A program made the position numbers and the translations under genes. Below the pieces are notes generated by a model. The model saw only the letters and a list, made by a program, of their open reading frames with translations. It was not told where the DNA came from and did no database searches. From Gordonia pseudamarae (GTDB lineage Bacteria > Actinomycetota > Actinomycetes > Mycobacteriales > Mycobacteriaceae): 64,000 nucleotides of DNA. Below are positions 51,848 to 61,291 of the stretch, in pieces (position 1 is the stretch's first letter; each line of letters opens with the position of its first letter). The stretch covers positions 744,001 to 808,000 of the forward strand of contig NZ_CP045809.1 in the NCBI RefSeq assembly GCF_025273675.1, in the 5' to 3' direction.

Positions 51848-52830
51848 TGGTTGCCACCGTACCCGAAGACCCGGCCATCGAAGCACCGGCCACCGAAAAC
51901 CCGGCCGGCCACGCGCCCGCGTCCGAACCCGCCGCACCGCAACCGGCGCGCCCGCGCCTGTCGGTGGTGGTGCCCACCTACAACGAAGCCGGCGTCATCG
52001 GCGAATGCCTGACCAGGCTCACCGCGCAAGCAGACCACATCGCCGAAATCATCGTGGTGGACAACAACTCCACCGACGATGGCATGCGCATCGTCGGCGA
52101 CATCAGCATCCGGCACCCGACGGTCCGGATCGTCCACGAGCGCGAACAGGGCCTCGTATACGCCCGCAACACCGGCCTCGACGCCGCCACCGGCGATATC
52201 ATCGCCCGCATCGACGCCGACACCCGAGTACCCGAACACTGGGCCCGCACCATTGTCGACTTCTTCGCAGCCGACACCGGCGACGAATGGGCGGCACTAT
52301 GCGGACGCGGTGAGGCATACGGGATTCCGTACTCCGGAAGGTTCGACCGATGGAAGATCGCACTGCACCCGCTCTCCCGTGGCAAAGCCACCACCCCGGC
52401 ACACCCATCCGAACCCGGCGACGTCCCGGTCCTGTACGGATCCAACATGATCCTGCGCCGCGACACCTGGCAAACGATCCGCACCCGGGTCAGCATGCGC
52501 CGCGACGTATTCGAAGACGTCGACATGGGCCTGTGCGTCCGCGAAACCGGCGGCCGCAACGCCTTCCTCGCCTCCATCACCGTCGGGGTCTCACCCCGGC
52601 GGATGGAGACCGGGATCGGCTCATTCGTCCGATACATGTCCTGCCTGCCGCGGACCTTCCTGCTGCACAGACAATTCGGACTCGCACTCGGTGCGGCCGC
52701 GGTGTACCTACCGGCAATCACCGTGCTGCACACCGGCCGACTGCTCCTGCTCCGCAGCTACGACGCCGAATCGGGCACGTTCTCGTTGACCAACGTCCTG
52801 CGCGAGCGAACAGACCGAATCATGCCGTGA
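51847..52830 (+). CDS. Family 2 glycosyltransferase
   Basis: A 327-residue GT-A fold glycosyltransferase. After a Pro/Ala-rich start of about 35 residues come SVVVPTYNEAGVIGECL, VVDNNSTD and ARIDADTRVPEHW (nucleotide-sugar/metal motif). The acceptor region has FEDVDMGLCVRETGG. A hydrophobic segment near the end (LALGAAAVYLPAITVL) suggests membrane association. It is the third gene of the exporter operon, by TGATG overlap. It may transfer the first sugar to a lipid; donor and acceptor are unknown. Its stop lies in the first copy of a 132-bp repeat. Confidence 0.88.
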   Translation: MVATVPEDPAIEAPATENPAGHAPASEPAAPQPARPRLSVVVPTYNEAGVIGECLTRLTAQADHIAEIIVVDNNSTDDGMRIVGDISIRHPTVRIVHEREQGLVYARNTGLDAATGDIIARIDADTRVPEHWARTIVDFFAADTGDEWAALCGRGEAYGIPYSGRFDRWKIALHPLSRGKATTPAHPSEPGDVPVLYGSNMILRRDTWQTIRTRVSMRRDVFEDVDMGLCVRETGGRNAFLASITVGVSPRRMETGIGSFVRYMSCLPRTFLLHRQFGLALGAAAVYLPAITVLHTGRLLLLRSYDAESGTFSLTNVLRERTDRIMP

Positions 52831-53071
52831 CATGGCGCCCCCTCGCAGGCTCGGGGATCGCGGGTCCGGCGGGCCGGGAGTCGTGTTCTTCCCTCCTCGT
52901 TCGCGCGGGCTCGTTCCTCACCCGGCTCACTCGTCAGTCCAGAACACGACGGCCCGCCGTGACATGGCGCCCCCTCGCAGGCTCGGGGATCGCGGGTCCG
53001 GCGGGCCGGGAGTCGTGTTCTTCCCTCCTCGTTCGCGCGGGCTCGTTCCTCACCCGGCTCACCCGTCAGTA
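52824..53071. repeat. 132-bp direct repeat, nearly two copies
   Basis: A segment beginning GCCGTGACATGGCGCCCCCT occurs at 52824 and again at 52956. The copies agree almost perfectly up to the last few bases (the second ends near 53071). The first copy supplies the stop of the GT2 gene and the second supplies the stop of the convergent glycosyltransferase gene. The spacer-like end of copy one reads CAGTCCAGAACACGACGGCC. Confidence 0.95.
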
Positions 53072-54330
53072 CCGTGCTCGATGATGTTTGCCGCCGTGGT
53101 CACCGCCTCGGCGGGGGAGATGAGATCGTGAGACAGCTTCCGGGCGGCTCGGCGTGCCTCATCGGACAGTACTGTCCGGACCGCCTCGGTCAGCGCGGGT
53201 GCGGTGACCCGCGACATCGGAAGGGACGCACCGACATGCACACCGGTCAGCGCCCGGCCCCAGATCGGTTGGTCGGCGCCCACCCAGGTCACCACCGTCG
53301 GCAGACCCGCCCGCAGCCCGGCGGCCACCGACCCGGCACCGCCGTGATGAATCGCCGCCCGGCACAAGGGAAGAATCGTGTCGTGATCGACATGGCCGAC
53401 GAGCCGAACCCGGTCCGGTGGTACGTCCGCACCATCCATGAATCCGCTCCAGCCGCCGGCCACGAGCAGCCGGATATCCAGTGTCCGTGCCGTTTCGGTG
53501 AGAGCGGCGGCCAGCGCCTGCGGATCATTGGGCAGCATACTGCCGAATCCGGCGTACACCGGTGCCGGGCCGTCGGCGATCCACCTCAGCAGATCGGTCG
53601 GCGCCTCATCACCGACTCCGGAGCGTTGCGCAGCAGCAAGATTCAGAAACCCGGTGAACGGTCGCCGGGCGCCCCACTGCTGCGCCAGACCCGGAAACAG
53701 CGCGGGATCGTAGGCCTGGATCTCCGGGACACCGGTACGGGCGATCTGCGTGGCATAGGGTACCGACGCCCGCGGCAGACCGAGTTCATCGGTCAGTCGC
53801 TGCTCGGCGCGGCGACCGGCCTGCCAGAGGATCTGCTCGCCGACAACCCAACTGGCCTCGGCGACCACCCCCGGCACGTCGATGCCCAGGTGGGCCAGCG
53901 GCGACACCTGCCGGTTGCGTCGGATCGGGCAGTAGTGCAGCGGGAAGTGCACGATGCCACGAACCTGCGACACATTGTGGGCGCGTTCCTGCCCGGCGCT
54001 GCCCGCGACGACAGCGTCGGCGCCCTCGGTGAGGTCGAGCAACTGCTGTGCCATTGCGCGCCCACCACGCAGCGTGATCTCGGAGATGGCCCGTACCCGG
54101 CGCAGGGGATTGCGCGATTTGAGTTCGGAACGGATCAGATCGGAATCGAGCAACTCGCGGGTGCTGTCGCCGTACGGATGGGCGGGCAGGCCGGCGCCGG
54201 TGCTGAACCCCACCAGATCCGGCGGCACCGCCATCACGACATCGTGTCCGCGCGAACGCAGTTCGGTGCCGAGGGCGACCGCGGGCTGAACATCACCGCG
54301 GCTGCCGCCCATCGCCATCACGATTCTCAT
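53059..54330 (-). CDS. GT1 glycosyltransferase, GPL/phenolic-glycolipid type
   Basis: A 423-residue GT-B glycosyltransferase like the mycobacterial glycopeptidolipid and phenolic-glycolipid transferases. The N terminus is GSRGDVQPAVALGTELRSRG, and the C-terminal sugar-nucleotide domain has AIHHGGAGSVAAGLRAGLP and ADQPIWGRAL. There is no signal peptide. It diverges from a homologous gene at 54480, with three 15-bp repeats in between. It probably adds a deoxyhexose or hexose to a lipid acceptor. Confidence 0.9.
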   Translation of the reverse strand: MRIVMAMGGSRGDVQPAVALGTELRSRGHDVVMAVPPDLVGFSTGAGLPAHPYGDSTRELLDSDLIRSELKSRNPLRRVRAISEITLRGGRAMAQQLLDLTEGADAVVAGSAGQERAHNVSQVRGIVHFPLHYCPIRRNRQVSPLAHLGIDVPGVVAEASWVVGEQILWQAGRRAEQRLTDELGLPRASVPYATQIARTGVPEIQAYDPALFPGLAQQWGARRPFTGFLNLAAAQRSGVGDEAPTDLLRWIADGPAPVYAGFGSMLPNDPQALAAALTETARTLDIRLLVAGGWSGFMDGADVPPDRVRLVGHVDHDTILPLCRAAIHHGGAGSVAAGLRAGLPTVVTWVGADQPIWGRALTGVHVGASLPMSRVTAPALTEAVRTVLSDEARRAARKLSHDLISPAEAVTTAANIIEHGTDG

Positions 54331-54385
54331 ACAGACCTTTCGTCCTCCGGGCCGCGACCGTATGGGGCACGACAGGATCGGGCCC

Positions 54386-54430
54386 GATCCTTCTGGTTCG
54401 GATCCTTCTGGGTCAGATCCTTCTGGGGCG
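54386..54430. repeat. Three 15-bp repeats in the divergent glycosyltransferase promoter region
   Basis: GATCCTTCTGGTTCG (54386), GATCCTTCTGGGTCA (54401) and GATCCTTCTGGGGCG (54416) stand head to tail in the 149-base gap. They may be regulator-binding iterons or a variable repeat that changes promoter spacing. Confidence 0.88.
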
Positions 54431-54479
54431 CAAGTGTAGAGACGATAACCGGATTTGGCTCGGTGCGAGGCGGTGTGCG

Positions 54480-55772
54480 ATGAGAATCACCATGGCGGTC
54501 AACGGAACACGTGGCGACATACAGCCCGCCGTGATCCTGGCGGGTGCGCTCGCCGCCCGCGGACATGACGTGCGGGTCGGAGTGCCGCCCAACCTGATCG
54601 GACTCGCGGCCCATCTCGGGGTGCCCGCCCGGGCATTCGGCTACGACACCCGCGCCCACCTGGAAGAGGTGCGCCGGGTACGAAACGAGGCCGGCCGCAA
54701 CCCGCTTCGCCGGGTACAGGCTGTTGCGGCGGTCAATCGCACCGGCTGGTCCGACAGCGTCGACGACCTGGCCGACCTGACCGCCGGTGCCGACGCGATC
54801 ATCACCGGATTCACCACCGAGGCGATCGCGTTGCCGTTCGCCGAAGCACTCCGGATACCGCTGATCAGCCTGCACCACGCGCCGGTACGCGCCAACGCCC
54901 GGGTGGGGCCCCTGCCGCAACTGCCCGGCGCGCTCGGCGGCCCGCTGGTGCCCGCGCAGTGGGCGGCGGCCGAACAACTCATGCGGCTGGCCACCCGCGG
55001 GCAGGAGGCCGCATTGCGCGCCCGGCTGGGGGTCCGGCCGGCCGGTGCGCCGCTGGCCGGGCTGATCGCCGGAAATGCCGGCATCGAGATCCAGGCCTAC
55101 GACCCGATGTTCGCGATCACCGGCGACAGTCGATGGGATGCCTCGCCGCGGCCACGCCCGGTGGTCGGCTTCATCGACCTCGCCGTCCGCCACTCCGGCC
55201 CCGATCCGGCGCTCGATGCCTGGCTCGAGGCGGGCGGGCCACCGGTGTACTTCGGGTTCGGCAGCATGCCCATCCGCGACAGTCAGTCCACGGTCAGCGC
55301 GATGGTCCGCGCGGCCCGCCGGATCGGCCGTCGGGCCTTGATCTGCGCGGGCTGGAGCGGGCCGCCCGAGAACGTGCCGTCGGGCGCCGACGTGTACTTC
55401 GCCGAGACCGTCGACCACCATTCGGTCCTGTCCCGGTGCGCGGCCGCCGTCCACCACGGCGGCGCCGGGACCACGGCGGCCGCGCTGCGTCACGGGGTTC
55501 CGTCGGTGGTGTGCTGGTTCGGCGCCGACCAGCCGTTCTGGGGTGCGCAACTGCGCCGCGTCGGCGCCGGGATGAGTATGCCGGTGAGGAAGCTGACCGT
55601 GGATGCGTTGGAGTCGGCGCTGCGCGCGATCGACACCGACGTGTCCCGGCGGCGCGCGTCGAACGCGGCCCGTGCTCTCGTCGGCCCCGACGAAGCACTC
55701 GCCGAGGCCGTCGCCGCTGTCGAGACCGTGACCGGACGGAGCGCGGATCGGGTCAGGGAGGTGGCCCGTTGA
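54480..55772 (+). CDS. GT1 glycosyltransferase, GPL type
   Basis: A 430-residue GT-B glycosyltransferase: GTRGDIQPAVILAGALAARG at the N terminus, PPVYFGFGSMPIRDSQ in the linker, and AVHHGGAGTTAAALRHGVP with ADQPFWGAQL in the nucleotide-sugar domain. It begins an operon with two acyltransferases and a further glycosyltransferase; its stop overlaps the TTG start of the next gene. A purine-poor leader gives no clear ribosome-binding site before the ATG. Confidence 0.9.
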   Translation: MRITMAVNGTRGDIQPAVILAGALAARGHDVRVGVPPNLIGLAAHLGVPARAFGYDTRAHLEEVRRVRNEAGRNPLRRVQAVAAVNRTGWSDSVDDLADLTAGADAIITGFTTEAIALPFAEALRIPLISLHHAPVRANARVGPLPQLPGALGGPLVPAQWAAAEQLMRLATRGQEAALRARLGVRPAGAPLAGLIAGNAGIEIQAYDPMFAITGDSRWDASPRPRPVVGFIDLAVRHSGPDPALDAWLEAGGPPVYFGFGSMPIRDSQSTVSAMVRAARRIGRRALICAGWSGPPENVPSGADVYFAETVDHHSVLSRCAAAVHHGGAGTTAAALRHGVPSVVCWFGADQPFWGAQLRRVGAGMSMPVRKLTVDALESALRAIDTDVSRRRASNAARALVGPDEALAEAVAAVETVTGRSADRVREVAR

Positions 55773-57085
55773 GCAGACTGGGCCCGGCGGACGCCACCTA
55801 CGAGTTTCTGCGCCGGGCACTGGGCTGGTCGGTGGTGCTGCAGGTGGTGTGGGTGTTCGACGAGGCGATACCCGCCGAAGCGATCGTGTCGATGAACACG
55901 TGGCTGAGTCGGGGAAGGCTGCACCGGCGGCTCGTCGCCGCCGGCATCCCCGGCGCCCGCCCGCGCTGGGTGCCCGCCGACGGACCGCCGGAACCGGTGT
56001 TCGATCACGTGCCGGTGGGCCCGTCCCAGATCGAATCGTGGGCGGGCAGCGAGATGGCGGCGGTCGATCTGGACGCGGCCGCCGGGCGGTGCTGGCGATT
56101 GCGGAGCGCACCCACCGACTCCGGTGGCACGGTGCTGTCACTGTGCGCGCTGCATCTGGTGGCCGACGGCCGCACGTTGGTGCGGGCGGCGGGCGAGGCG
56201 ATGTCGCACACCGCGCCGCCCGCACCCGCGGATCTCGGCGGTGACCTGGTGTCCGAGGTGAAGGACGCGGCGGCGCAGGTATGTGCCGGATTCGCCGGTG
56301 TCGCGGCAGCCGGGGTGGGTGCGCTGGTGGGCCTGGCGGGCACACGTACCGCGGACACCGTCGCCACCAGGCCTGCGCGGTCGCCGAGCGCCGACCGTGC
56401 CCCACGGGCGCGGCCGCTGTGGGCGACGGCCAGTGTGCCCGCCGCGGAGTGGGATTCGGTGGCACGGCGACACGGCGGAACTCCCAACTCGCTGTACATC
56501 GCCGTCGTCACAGGTCTGCTGCGATCGGGAGGTTATGCCCCGCTGGGTGATCCGATCAAGGTGGGCGTGCCCGTCGATGTCCGGGCAGCCGGTGACGACA
56601 GCTCGAACGCCACGGCCGGGGTGTCGATGATGCTCACCGACGATCCGACGCCGGGCGGTTCACTCACAGCGATCCGCGGAGTCTGCAAGGATGCCTTCCT
56701 GTCGCTGGCCGGTCGCCGTGCGGAGCCGGGCGACCTGACGGCACTGGTGTGGTTGTTGCCGTCGACCTGGCTGATCGGTGCGGTGAGCGCGGGAAACGGG
56801 ATGCCCGATGCCATGGTGTCCAATCTCGGTGACATCGACGAGCGTGCGGTCCGATTGGGTTCGGCAACCGCTCGGCGCACCGCTTTTCGTGGTATCGCCC
56901 AGGGCGTTGACCCGGCGCTGCCGTACCGATTCGGCGACGGCGTACAGGCCTGGCTGCTGCGCGGGCACGACGAGGTGACCTTCTGCGTGGCCGGATTCGA
57001 CGAGTCCGTGTTCGGCGATGGCCGGTTGCGTCGGCTGCTGGCCCAAGAACTCGCCGACTGGCAACTGACACATGATATCTGGTGA
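55769..57085 (+). CDS. WS/DGAT- or PapA-like acyltransferase
   Basis: A 438-residue acyltransferase. It begins with the LGPADATYEFLRRALGW segment seen in wax-ester-synthase-like proteins, has the active-site motif H129-LVA-D133-G134, and ends with the family's SNLGDIDERAV region. The TTG at 55769 overlaps the previous stop (TTGA), with GGGAGGTGG upstream. The frame is open far upstream inside the glycosyltransferase gene, but that is a shadow. It probably acylates the sugar added by the flanking glycosyltransferases. Confidence 0.85.
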   Translation: MSRLGPADATYEFLRRALGWSVVLQVVWVFDEAIPAEAIVSMNTWLSRGRLHRRLVAAGIPGARPRWVPADGPPEPVFDHVPVGPSQIESWAGSEMAAVDLDAAAGRCWRLRSAPTDSGGTVLSLCALHLVADGRTLVRAAGEAMSHTAPPAPADLGGDLVSEVKDAAAQVCAGFAGVAAAGVGALVGLAGTRTADTVATRPARSPSADRAPRARPLWATASVPAAEWDSVARRHGGTPNSLYIAVVTGLLRSGGYAPLGDPIKVGVPVDVRAAGDDSSNATAGVSMMLTDDPTPGGSLTAIRGVCKDAFLSLAGRRAEPGDLTALVWLLPSTWLIGAVSAGNGMPDAMVSNLGDIDERAVRLGSATARRTAFRGIAQGVDPALPYRFGDGVQAWLLRGHDEVTFCVAGFDESVFGDGRLRRLLAQELADWQLTHDIW

Positions 57086-57098
57086 AAGGATGATTGCG

Positions 57099-58442
57099 AT
57101 GACGATTCCCCGGCTGGCCGGTGCCGACGAAGCATATCTGCTCAGCGCGGACCTCTTCGGGGTCGGCGCGCCCATCCAGTTCTCCTGGGTGTTCGATGCC
57201 GATTCCGACCCCGGTGCCGCCGCCGTCACCGAACTGCGTGCGGCACTGGCCCGTGGCGCGCTGAATAGGGCTGTGGCGCGCACCCGTGTGCCGGCGGCCC
57301 GGGATCGCTGGGTACGGTCGGAGGTCGATGTGAGCACCACCGGCACAGAGCATATCGACGCCGGCGAGGTAGCGAACTGGCTCGACCGCCGACTCCGAGC
57401 CGCCCGGCTGGATCCGGCCGAGGGATCGGCCTGGCGGCTCGACGACGCCGTCACCGCCGACGGGCGTCGAGTGGTGTCGCTGTTGGTATCGCACATGGTG
57501 ACCGACGGTCAGGGTGTGTACCGGGCGCTGGACGCCGCGACATCGGGACTCGGCACGGATCTGCCGAGCGGATCGTCGGCGCGCGGAGTGCGTGCGATCG
57601 GCGTCGACATCGCCGATGCGGCACGACAGTTGGTGGCCGCGGTGCGGGCGGTGCGGGTGGTTGTCGGCGAGGCGGTGCGCGGGGCGTCGCGTCGCGGCGA
57701 CACCACCCGGCCGGCGCCGCCGCTGCCGCCGGAGTCCGCCGACGCACCCGACACCACGCTGGCGATCGTCGATGTCGACCGTGAGACATGGCACAGCTGC
57801 GCGCGGGCGCACGGCGGTACCGCCAACAGTCTGTTCGTCGCGGTCCTCGCCGGGATCGTCGCCCGGGCCGGTGTGCCGGTGGAGGAGGGGCGGGATGCGC
57901 GCACGAATGTGTGCATCGCGGTCAACAGGCGCGGGGACGACACCGACGATCGGGCCAACGCCTCAGGTGGAGTGTGGATCCGGGTTCCCGGCACAACAGA
58001 GCCACGAATGGACCTGTCCGACATACGAGCACTGAGCAAACAGGCTTTCGTCGACTACGCCGCGTCCGGGGCCGACCGGACCGCCGACCATCTCCAGTCG
58101 ATCGTGCGACTGCTGCCGGGTGCGATCATCGGAAAGATGATGCGCGCCATCCCCGGACCGGACACCACCGTGTCCAACCTGGGGGTGGCACCGGAGTCCG
58201 CGCTCACCATCGGTGGCCGCACCGCGGCGCGCTTTGCGATCCGGGCGATCATGGTCGGTGTTCCGCCGTCCGCGCGCCGCACACAGGGGCCGGCGATCGC
58301 CGCGTGGGCCGTCGAATACGGCGACCGGATCACGTTGACGTTCTTCGGCATCAACCCCGACCACTTCGGCGACCCGGAGCTGTTGCACAAACTCATCGGC
58401 ACCGAACTCGCCGCGTGGGGTGTCCCCGGTACCGCCTGGTGA
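57099..58442 (+). CDS. WS/DGAT- or PapA-like acyltransferase
   Basis: A 447-residue paralogue of the preceding enzyme: PRLAGADEAYLLSADLFGVG at the start, active-site H132-MVT-D136-G137, and TTVSNLGVAPESALTIGGRT near the end. The middle has a variable Ala/Arg-rich linker. Three ATGs lie close together; 57099 has the best spacing from GAAAGGA, with 57090 and 57072 as alternatives. Two adjacent acyltransferases suggest a di-acylated product or two acyl types. Confidence 0.85.
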   Translation: MTIPRLAGADEAYLLSADLFGVGAPIQFSWVFDADSDPGAAAVTELRAALARGALNRAVARTRVPAARDRWVRSEVDVSTTGTEHIDAGEVANWLDRRLRAARLDPAEGSAWRLDDAVTADGRRVVSLLVSHMVTDGQGVYRALDAATSGLGTDLPSGSSARGVRAIGVDIADAARQLVAAVRAVRVVVGEAVRGASRRGDTTRPAPPLPPESADAPDTTLAIVDVDRETWHSCARAHGGTANSLFVAVLAGIVARAGVPVEEGRDARTNVCIAVNRRGDDTDDRANASGGVWIRVPGTTEPRMDLSDIRALSKQAFVDYAASGADRTADHLQSIVRLLPGAIIGKMMRAIPGPDTTVSNLGVAPESALTIGGRTAARFAIRAIMVGVPPSARRTQGPAIAAWAVEYGDRITLTFFGINPDHFGDPELLHKLIGTELAAWGVPGTAW

Positions 58443-58447
58443 CAGAC

Positions 58448-59758
58448 ATGAGCACCTCCGCAACCCATATCGCCGTCATTCTGTACGGCAGCCGCGGCGA
58501 CATCCAGCCGGGCGTGTGCCTCGCGCTCGAACTGCTCGAACGAGGTCACCGGGTATCGGTGGCCGTGCCACCCAACCTGGTGGCCTTCGCCCGCGCACTC
58601 GGCGCCGGTGAGGTGTACTCGATCGGCGTGGACACCCACACCGCGTGGTCCTCGGACGAGGCCGCCGACAGCCGTCGCCGGTCACCGATCGCCCGGCTCC
58701 GGTACGCCGTCACGACCGTCCGGGACGGGTTCGCCGCGTTCGACCGGTCGCTGACCGGGCTGTTTCTCGACGATCGGGCGCCGCTCGCCGATGCCGATGT
58801 GGTGGTGGCGGCGCCACTGTGCCAGGATCGCGCGCTCGCGATCACCGAACGGCTGGGGATCGCGTTGGTGGTGCTGCGATTCGGTCCGATGTCGGAGAAC
58901 GGTGTGCTCGGTGCCGTTCCGGGGTGGAGCGATTCGTGGTCACCGGACTGGAAGCGACGGTCGTGGCGATTCGCCGACCGGGTTACCTGGTTGGCCACGG
59001 GCTGGAACGAGATGTTGTTCCGTCGCCGTCTGGGTCTGCCGCCGGTATTCGGTCCGCTGCCGAAACGGTTGGCTGCGCAGGGTATCCGGCAGATTCAGGC
59101 CTACGACCAGGAGATCGTGCCCGGTATCGCCGATGAGTGGGGGCCGCTCAGGCCGGTGGTGGGATTCTTCGACCTGTCGTCCCGCGATCGCCTCGCCCTC
59201 GACGAATCAGGCGGTGACAGCAGCGAACTCATGTCGTGGCTGGACGCGGGCGAGCAGCCGGTGTTCGTGTCGTTCGGCAGCATGCCGATCGACGATCCCG
59301 ACCGACTGATCGGCATCTTCGCCGGTGCGGCCGCCGAGCTCGGATACCGTGTGCTGTTCTCCCTGGGGCCGCGACGTGGCCGCGATGCGACCGACCCGGG
59401 CATCTATTACACCGGCGCCGTGGATCATTCGGCGATTCTGCCGAGATGTTGCGCGGTCGTCCACCACGGCGGGGCCGGCACCACCGCGGCCGGTCTGCGT
59501 GCGGGTCTGCCCACGATGATCTGTGCGGTCACCGCCGACCAGCCGTTCTGGGCGGCCCGGATCCGCGCGCTCGGCGTCGGCTACGGCACCCGGTTGGGCA
59601 AGGTCACCGATGAGATCGCCCGGATCGGTCTGCGGACGATCCTCGATCCCGAAATCGTCTGTACCACACAGCAGTTGGCCGACCGCCTGGCCGCCCCCGA
59701 CACGGCGGTCGCCGCTGCCGCCGCCGTCGTCGAGGCCGAGGTGGTGGTGCACACCTAA
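58448..59758 (+). CDS. GT1 glycosyltransferase, GPL type
   Basis: A 436-residue GT-B glycosyltransferase, third of its kind in the cluster. Features are YGSRGDIQPGVCLALELLER, QPVFVSFGSMPIDDPD, and VVHHGGAGTTAAGLRAGLPT with ADQPFWAARI. A GTG at 58439 overlapping the previous stop (GTGA) is an alternative start three codons upstream. It is the last gene of the plus-strand operon. The three GT1 enzymes share the same motifs but differ elsewhere, suggesting different linkages. Confidence 0.9.
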   Translation: MSTSATHIAVILYGSRGDIQPGVCLALELLERGHRVSVAVPPNLVAFARALGAGEVYSIGVDTHTAWSSDEAADSRRRSPIARLRYAVTTVRDGFAAFDRSLTGLFLDDRAPLADADVVVAAPLCQDRALAITERLGIALVVLRFGPMSENGVLGAVPGWSDSWSPDWKRRSWRFADRVTWLATGWNEMLFRRRLGLPPVFGPLPKRLAAQGIRQIQAYDQEIVPGIADEWGPLRPVVGFFDLSSRDRLALDESGGDSSELMSWLDAGEQPVFVSFGSMPIDDPDRLIGIFAGAAAELGYRVLFSLGPRRGRDATDPGIYYTGAVDHSAILPRCCAVVHHGGAGTTAAGLRAGLPTMICAVTADQPFWAARIRALGVGYGTRLGKVTDEIARIGLRTILDPEIVCTTQQLADRLAAPDTAVAAAAAVVEAEVVVHT

Positions 59759-59781
59759 GTCGGTCGGGGCCAGTCCCGCAC

Positions 59782-59817
59782 GAAATCAACTCCGTACGAG
59801 AAATCAACTCCGTACGA
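59782..59817. repeat. Two tandem 18-bp repeats
   Basis: GAAATCAACTCCGTACGA at 59782-59799 and 59800-59817, in the short gap between two convergent genes. No function is evident. Confidence 0.9.
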
Positions 59818-59852
59818 GGCGAACCCGCACGGGCAGATCTGCCCTGTGCGGA

Positions 59853-61220
59853 TCAGCGCAGGATACGTGCCGCGCGGGCGGCCCTGATCCAGGACGGGAA
59901 CTCACCGAGCACGCGATCGTAGAGGTCCTGGTCGGAGACGCGGTCGATGTCGTCGACGGCGAAGAATCCGACATTGTCGACGCGGCGGTCGGGCAGCGTG
60001 TCGAACCGCCGCAACACACCGTAGTCGGCGTTTCCGAGGCCGATGAACTGCCAGAAAATCGGATGCTCGACGGATGTGCGTAGCTCCCGCTCGATCTCGT
60101 CGTTGCGGTACACGCCGCCGTCGGAGAAGAACAGGACGAGGGTGGGGTGCGAAATCGGATTGCCGGACACATAGTTGCGCACCTCGGCGATCACCTTCTG
60201 CTCCTCATTGCCGAAACCGACCCTGGTCATGTCGATCTGGCCTGCCGCCGCCTGCTGCTGACGCTTCTTCTTGCGGAGGCCGCCGAACATGGTGGCGATG
60301 CGCACGTGCTGCGGAATCCACCGCGGCAGCTCGCCGAGCTGTGCGTCGGGGAGCCGGGCGGGGTTGGTGGCAAAGACCCACGCCTGCATGGTGGCATCGT
60401 CGTCGAGGACCGCGGACACGGCCGCGACACGCTCGACGCAGGTCGCGACGGTGCCGTTGGAGTAGAGCCTGGCCATCGACCCGGAGGCGTCGAGAACCAG
60501 GATCACCCGCGCCACGATCGGTTCGGTGGCGCCTGCCTTCCGCAACGAGACCGCGATCTGCTGTTTGCGCAGGCTGAGGCGTTTGCGCATGTCCACCGGC
60601 AGCAGCTCCTCGCCCTTGGAGAGGTTGATCGGCGCGGTCCCGGGTACCGGGTCCGGTGCCGCGGGCCGGGGTGCGGCCGGTGGTACAGGCGGCGTCTCCG
60701 GGGTCGGATCTTCATCGACGCTGATACCGAAATCGGTTGCCAGACCGGCAAGCCCGGAATCGTATCCCTGTCCGACAGCGCGGAACCGCCACCGGCCGTC
60801 GCGGCGATAGAGCTCACCGCCGACGAACGCCGTTTCGGTGGTGGCGGTCATCGGGAACCGTGCCACCTCCCGGCCGCCCGCGTCGATGAGTGTCAGGCAC
60901 AGGTCGGGGACCTGTCCGAACGTGCCGCCGTCGGCGGACGCCGCGAGTACGATCCGCTCGATCGCCGGTTCGACGCGGGCGAGATCGATGTCGATCGAGT
61001 CGAACGTCCCGGACTTTCCGACGTGTTGCACCGCGTCCGAGGTGTGATACGGCTGGTTGTAGAAGACGAAGTCGGCGTCGTCACGGACCGATCCGGCGGT
61101 GGTGAGCAGCAACGCCGACGCGTCGACATCAGGACAGCCCGGCCCCGAGCGCCAGCCCAGCGCCGCGCGGACCTGCAGGATATCGAGACCGATGTTGGCG
61201 CCTTTACCGAGGATCGTCAC
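59853..61220 (-). CDS. TerD domain-VWA domain fusion protein
   Basis: A 455-residue cytoplasmic protein. A TerD domain (1 to about 175) contains [20 protein letters not shown] and [21 protein letters not shown] Pro/Ala linker (about 180-205) leads to a von Willebrand A domain (about 235-440) with an intact MIDAS start, VLDASGSM, and FFSDGGVY. It resembles TerF/TerY-type proteins of tellurite-resistance and stress systems, which act in metal-dependent membrane-linked complexes. No other ter genes (terB, terC) are here. The start ATG at 61220 is clear from the domain start. Confidence 0.9.
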   Translation of the reverse strand: MTILGKGANIGLDILQVRAALGWRSGPGCPDVDASALLLTTAGSVRDDADFVFYNQPYHTSDAVQHVGKSGTFDSIDIDLARVEPAIERIVLAASADGGTFGQVPDLCLTLIDAGGREVARFPMTATTETAFVGGELYRRDGRWRFRAVGQGYDSGLAGLATDFGISVDEDPTPETPPVPPAAPRPAAPDPVPGTAPINLSKGEELLPVDMRKRLSLRKQQIAVSLRKAGATEPIVARVILVLDASGSMARLYSNGTVATCVERVAAVSAVLDDDATMQAWVFATNPARLPDAQLGELPRWIPQHVRIATMFGGLRKKKRQQQAAAGQIDMTRVGFGNEEQKVIAEVRNYVSGNPISHPTLVLFFSDGGVYRNDEIERELRTSVEHPIFWQFIGLGNADYGVLRRFDTLPDRRVDNVGFFAVDDIDRVSDQDLYDRVLGEFPSWIRAARAARILR

Positions 61221-61291
61221 CGGTCACATCTTGCCAGGTATGTCCGCCGTCGCACGGTACGGGAGCGCGGTACCGGAGAACGACCCACCGC

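Noticed and set aside
52832..53131. Open frame running through the 132-bp repeat
   Set aside because: It translates the direct repeat into an Arg/Pro/Gly-rich peptide, overlaps the ends of two solid genes and lacks a ribosome-binding site.
54959..55768. 270-codon upstream extension of the acyltransferase at 55769
   Set aside because: Overlaps the glycosyltransferase gene in another frame; Arg/Gly-rich shadow. The TTGA-coupled start fits the family start.
57788..58447. Upstream extension of the glycosyltransferase at 58448
   Set aside because: Lies inside the acyltransferase gene in another frame and has shadow composition; the GT fold begins right after 58448.
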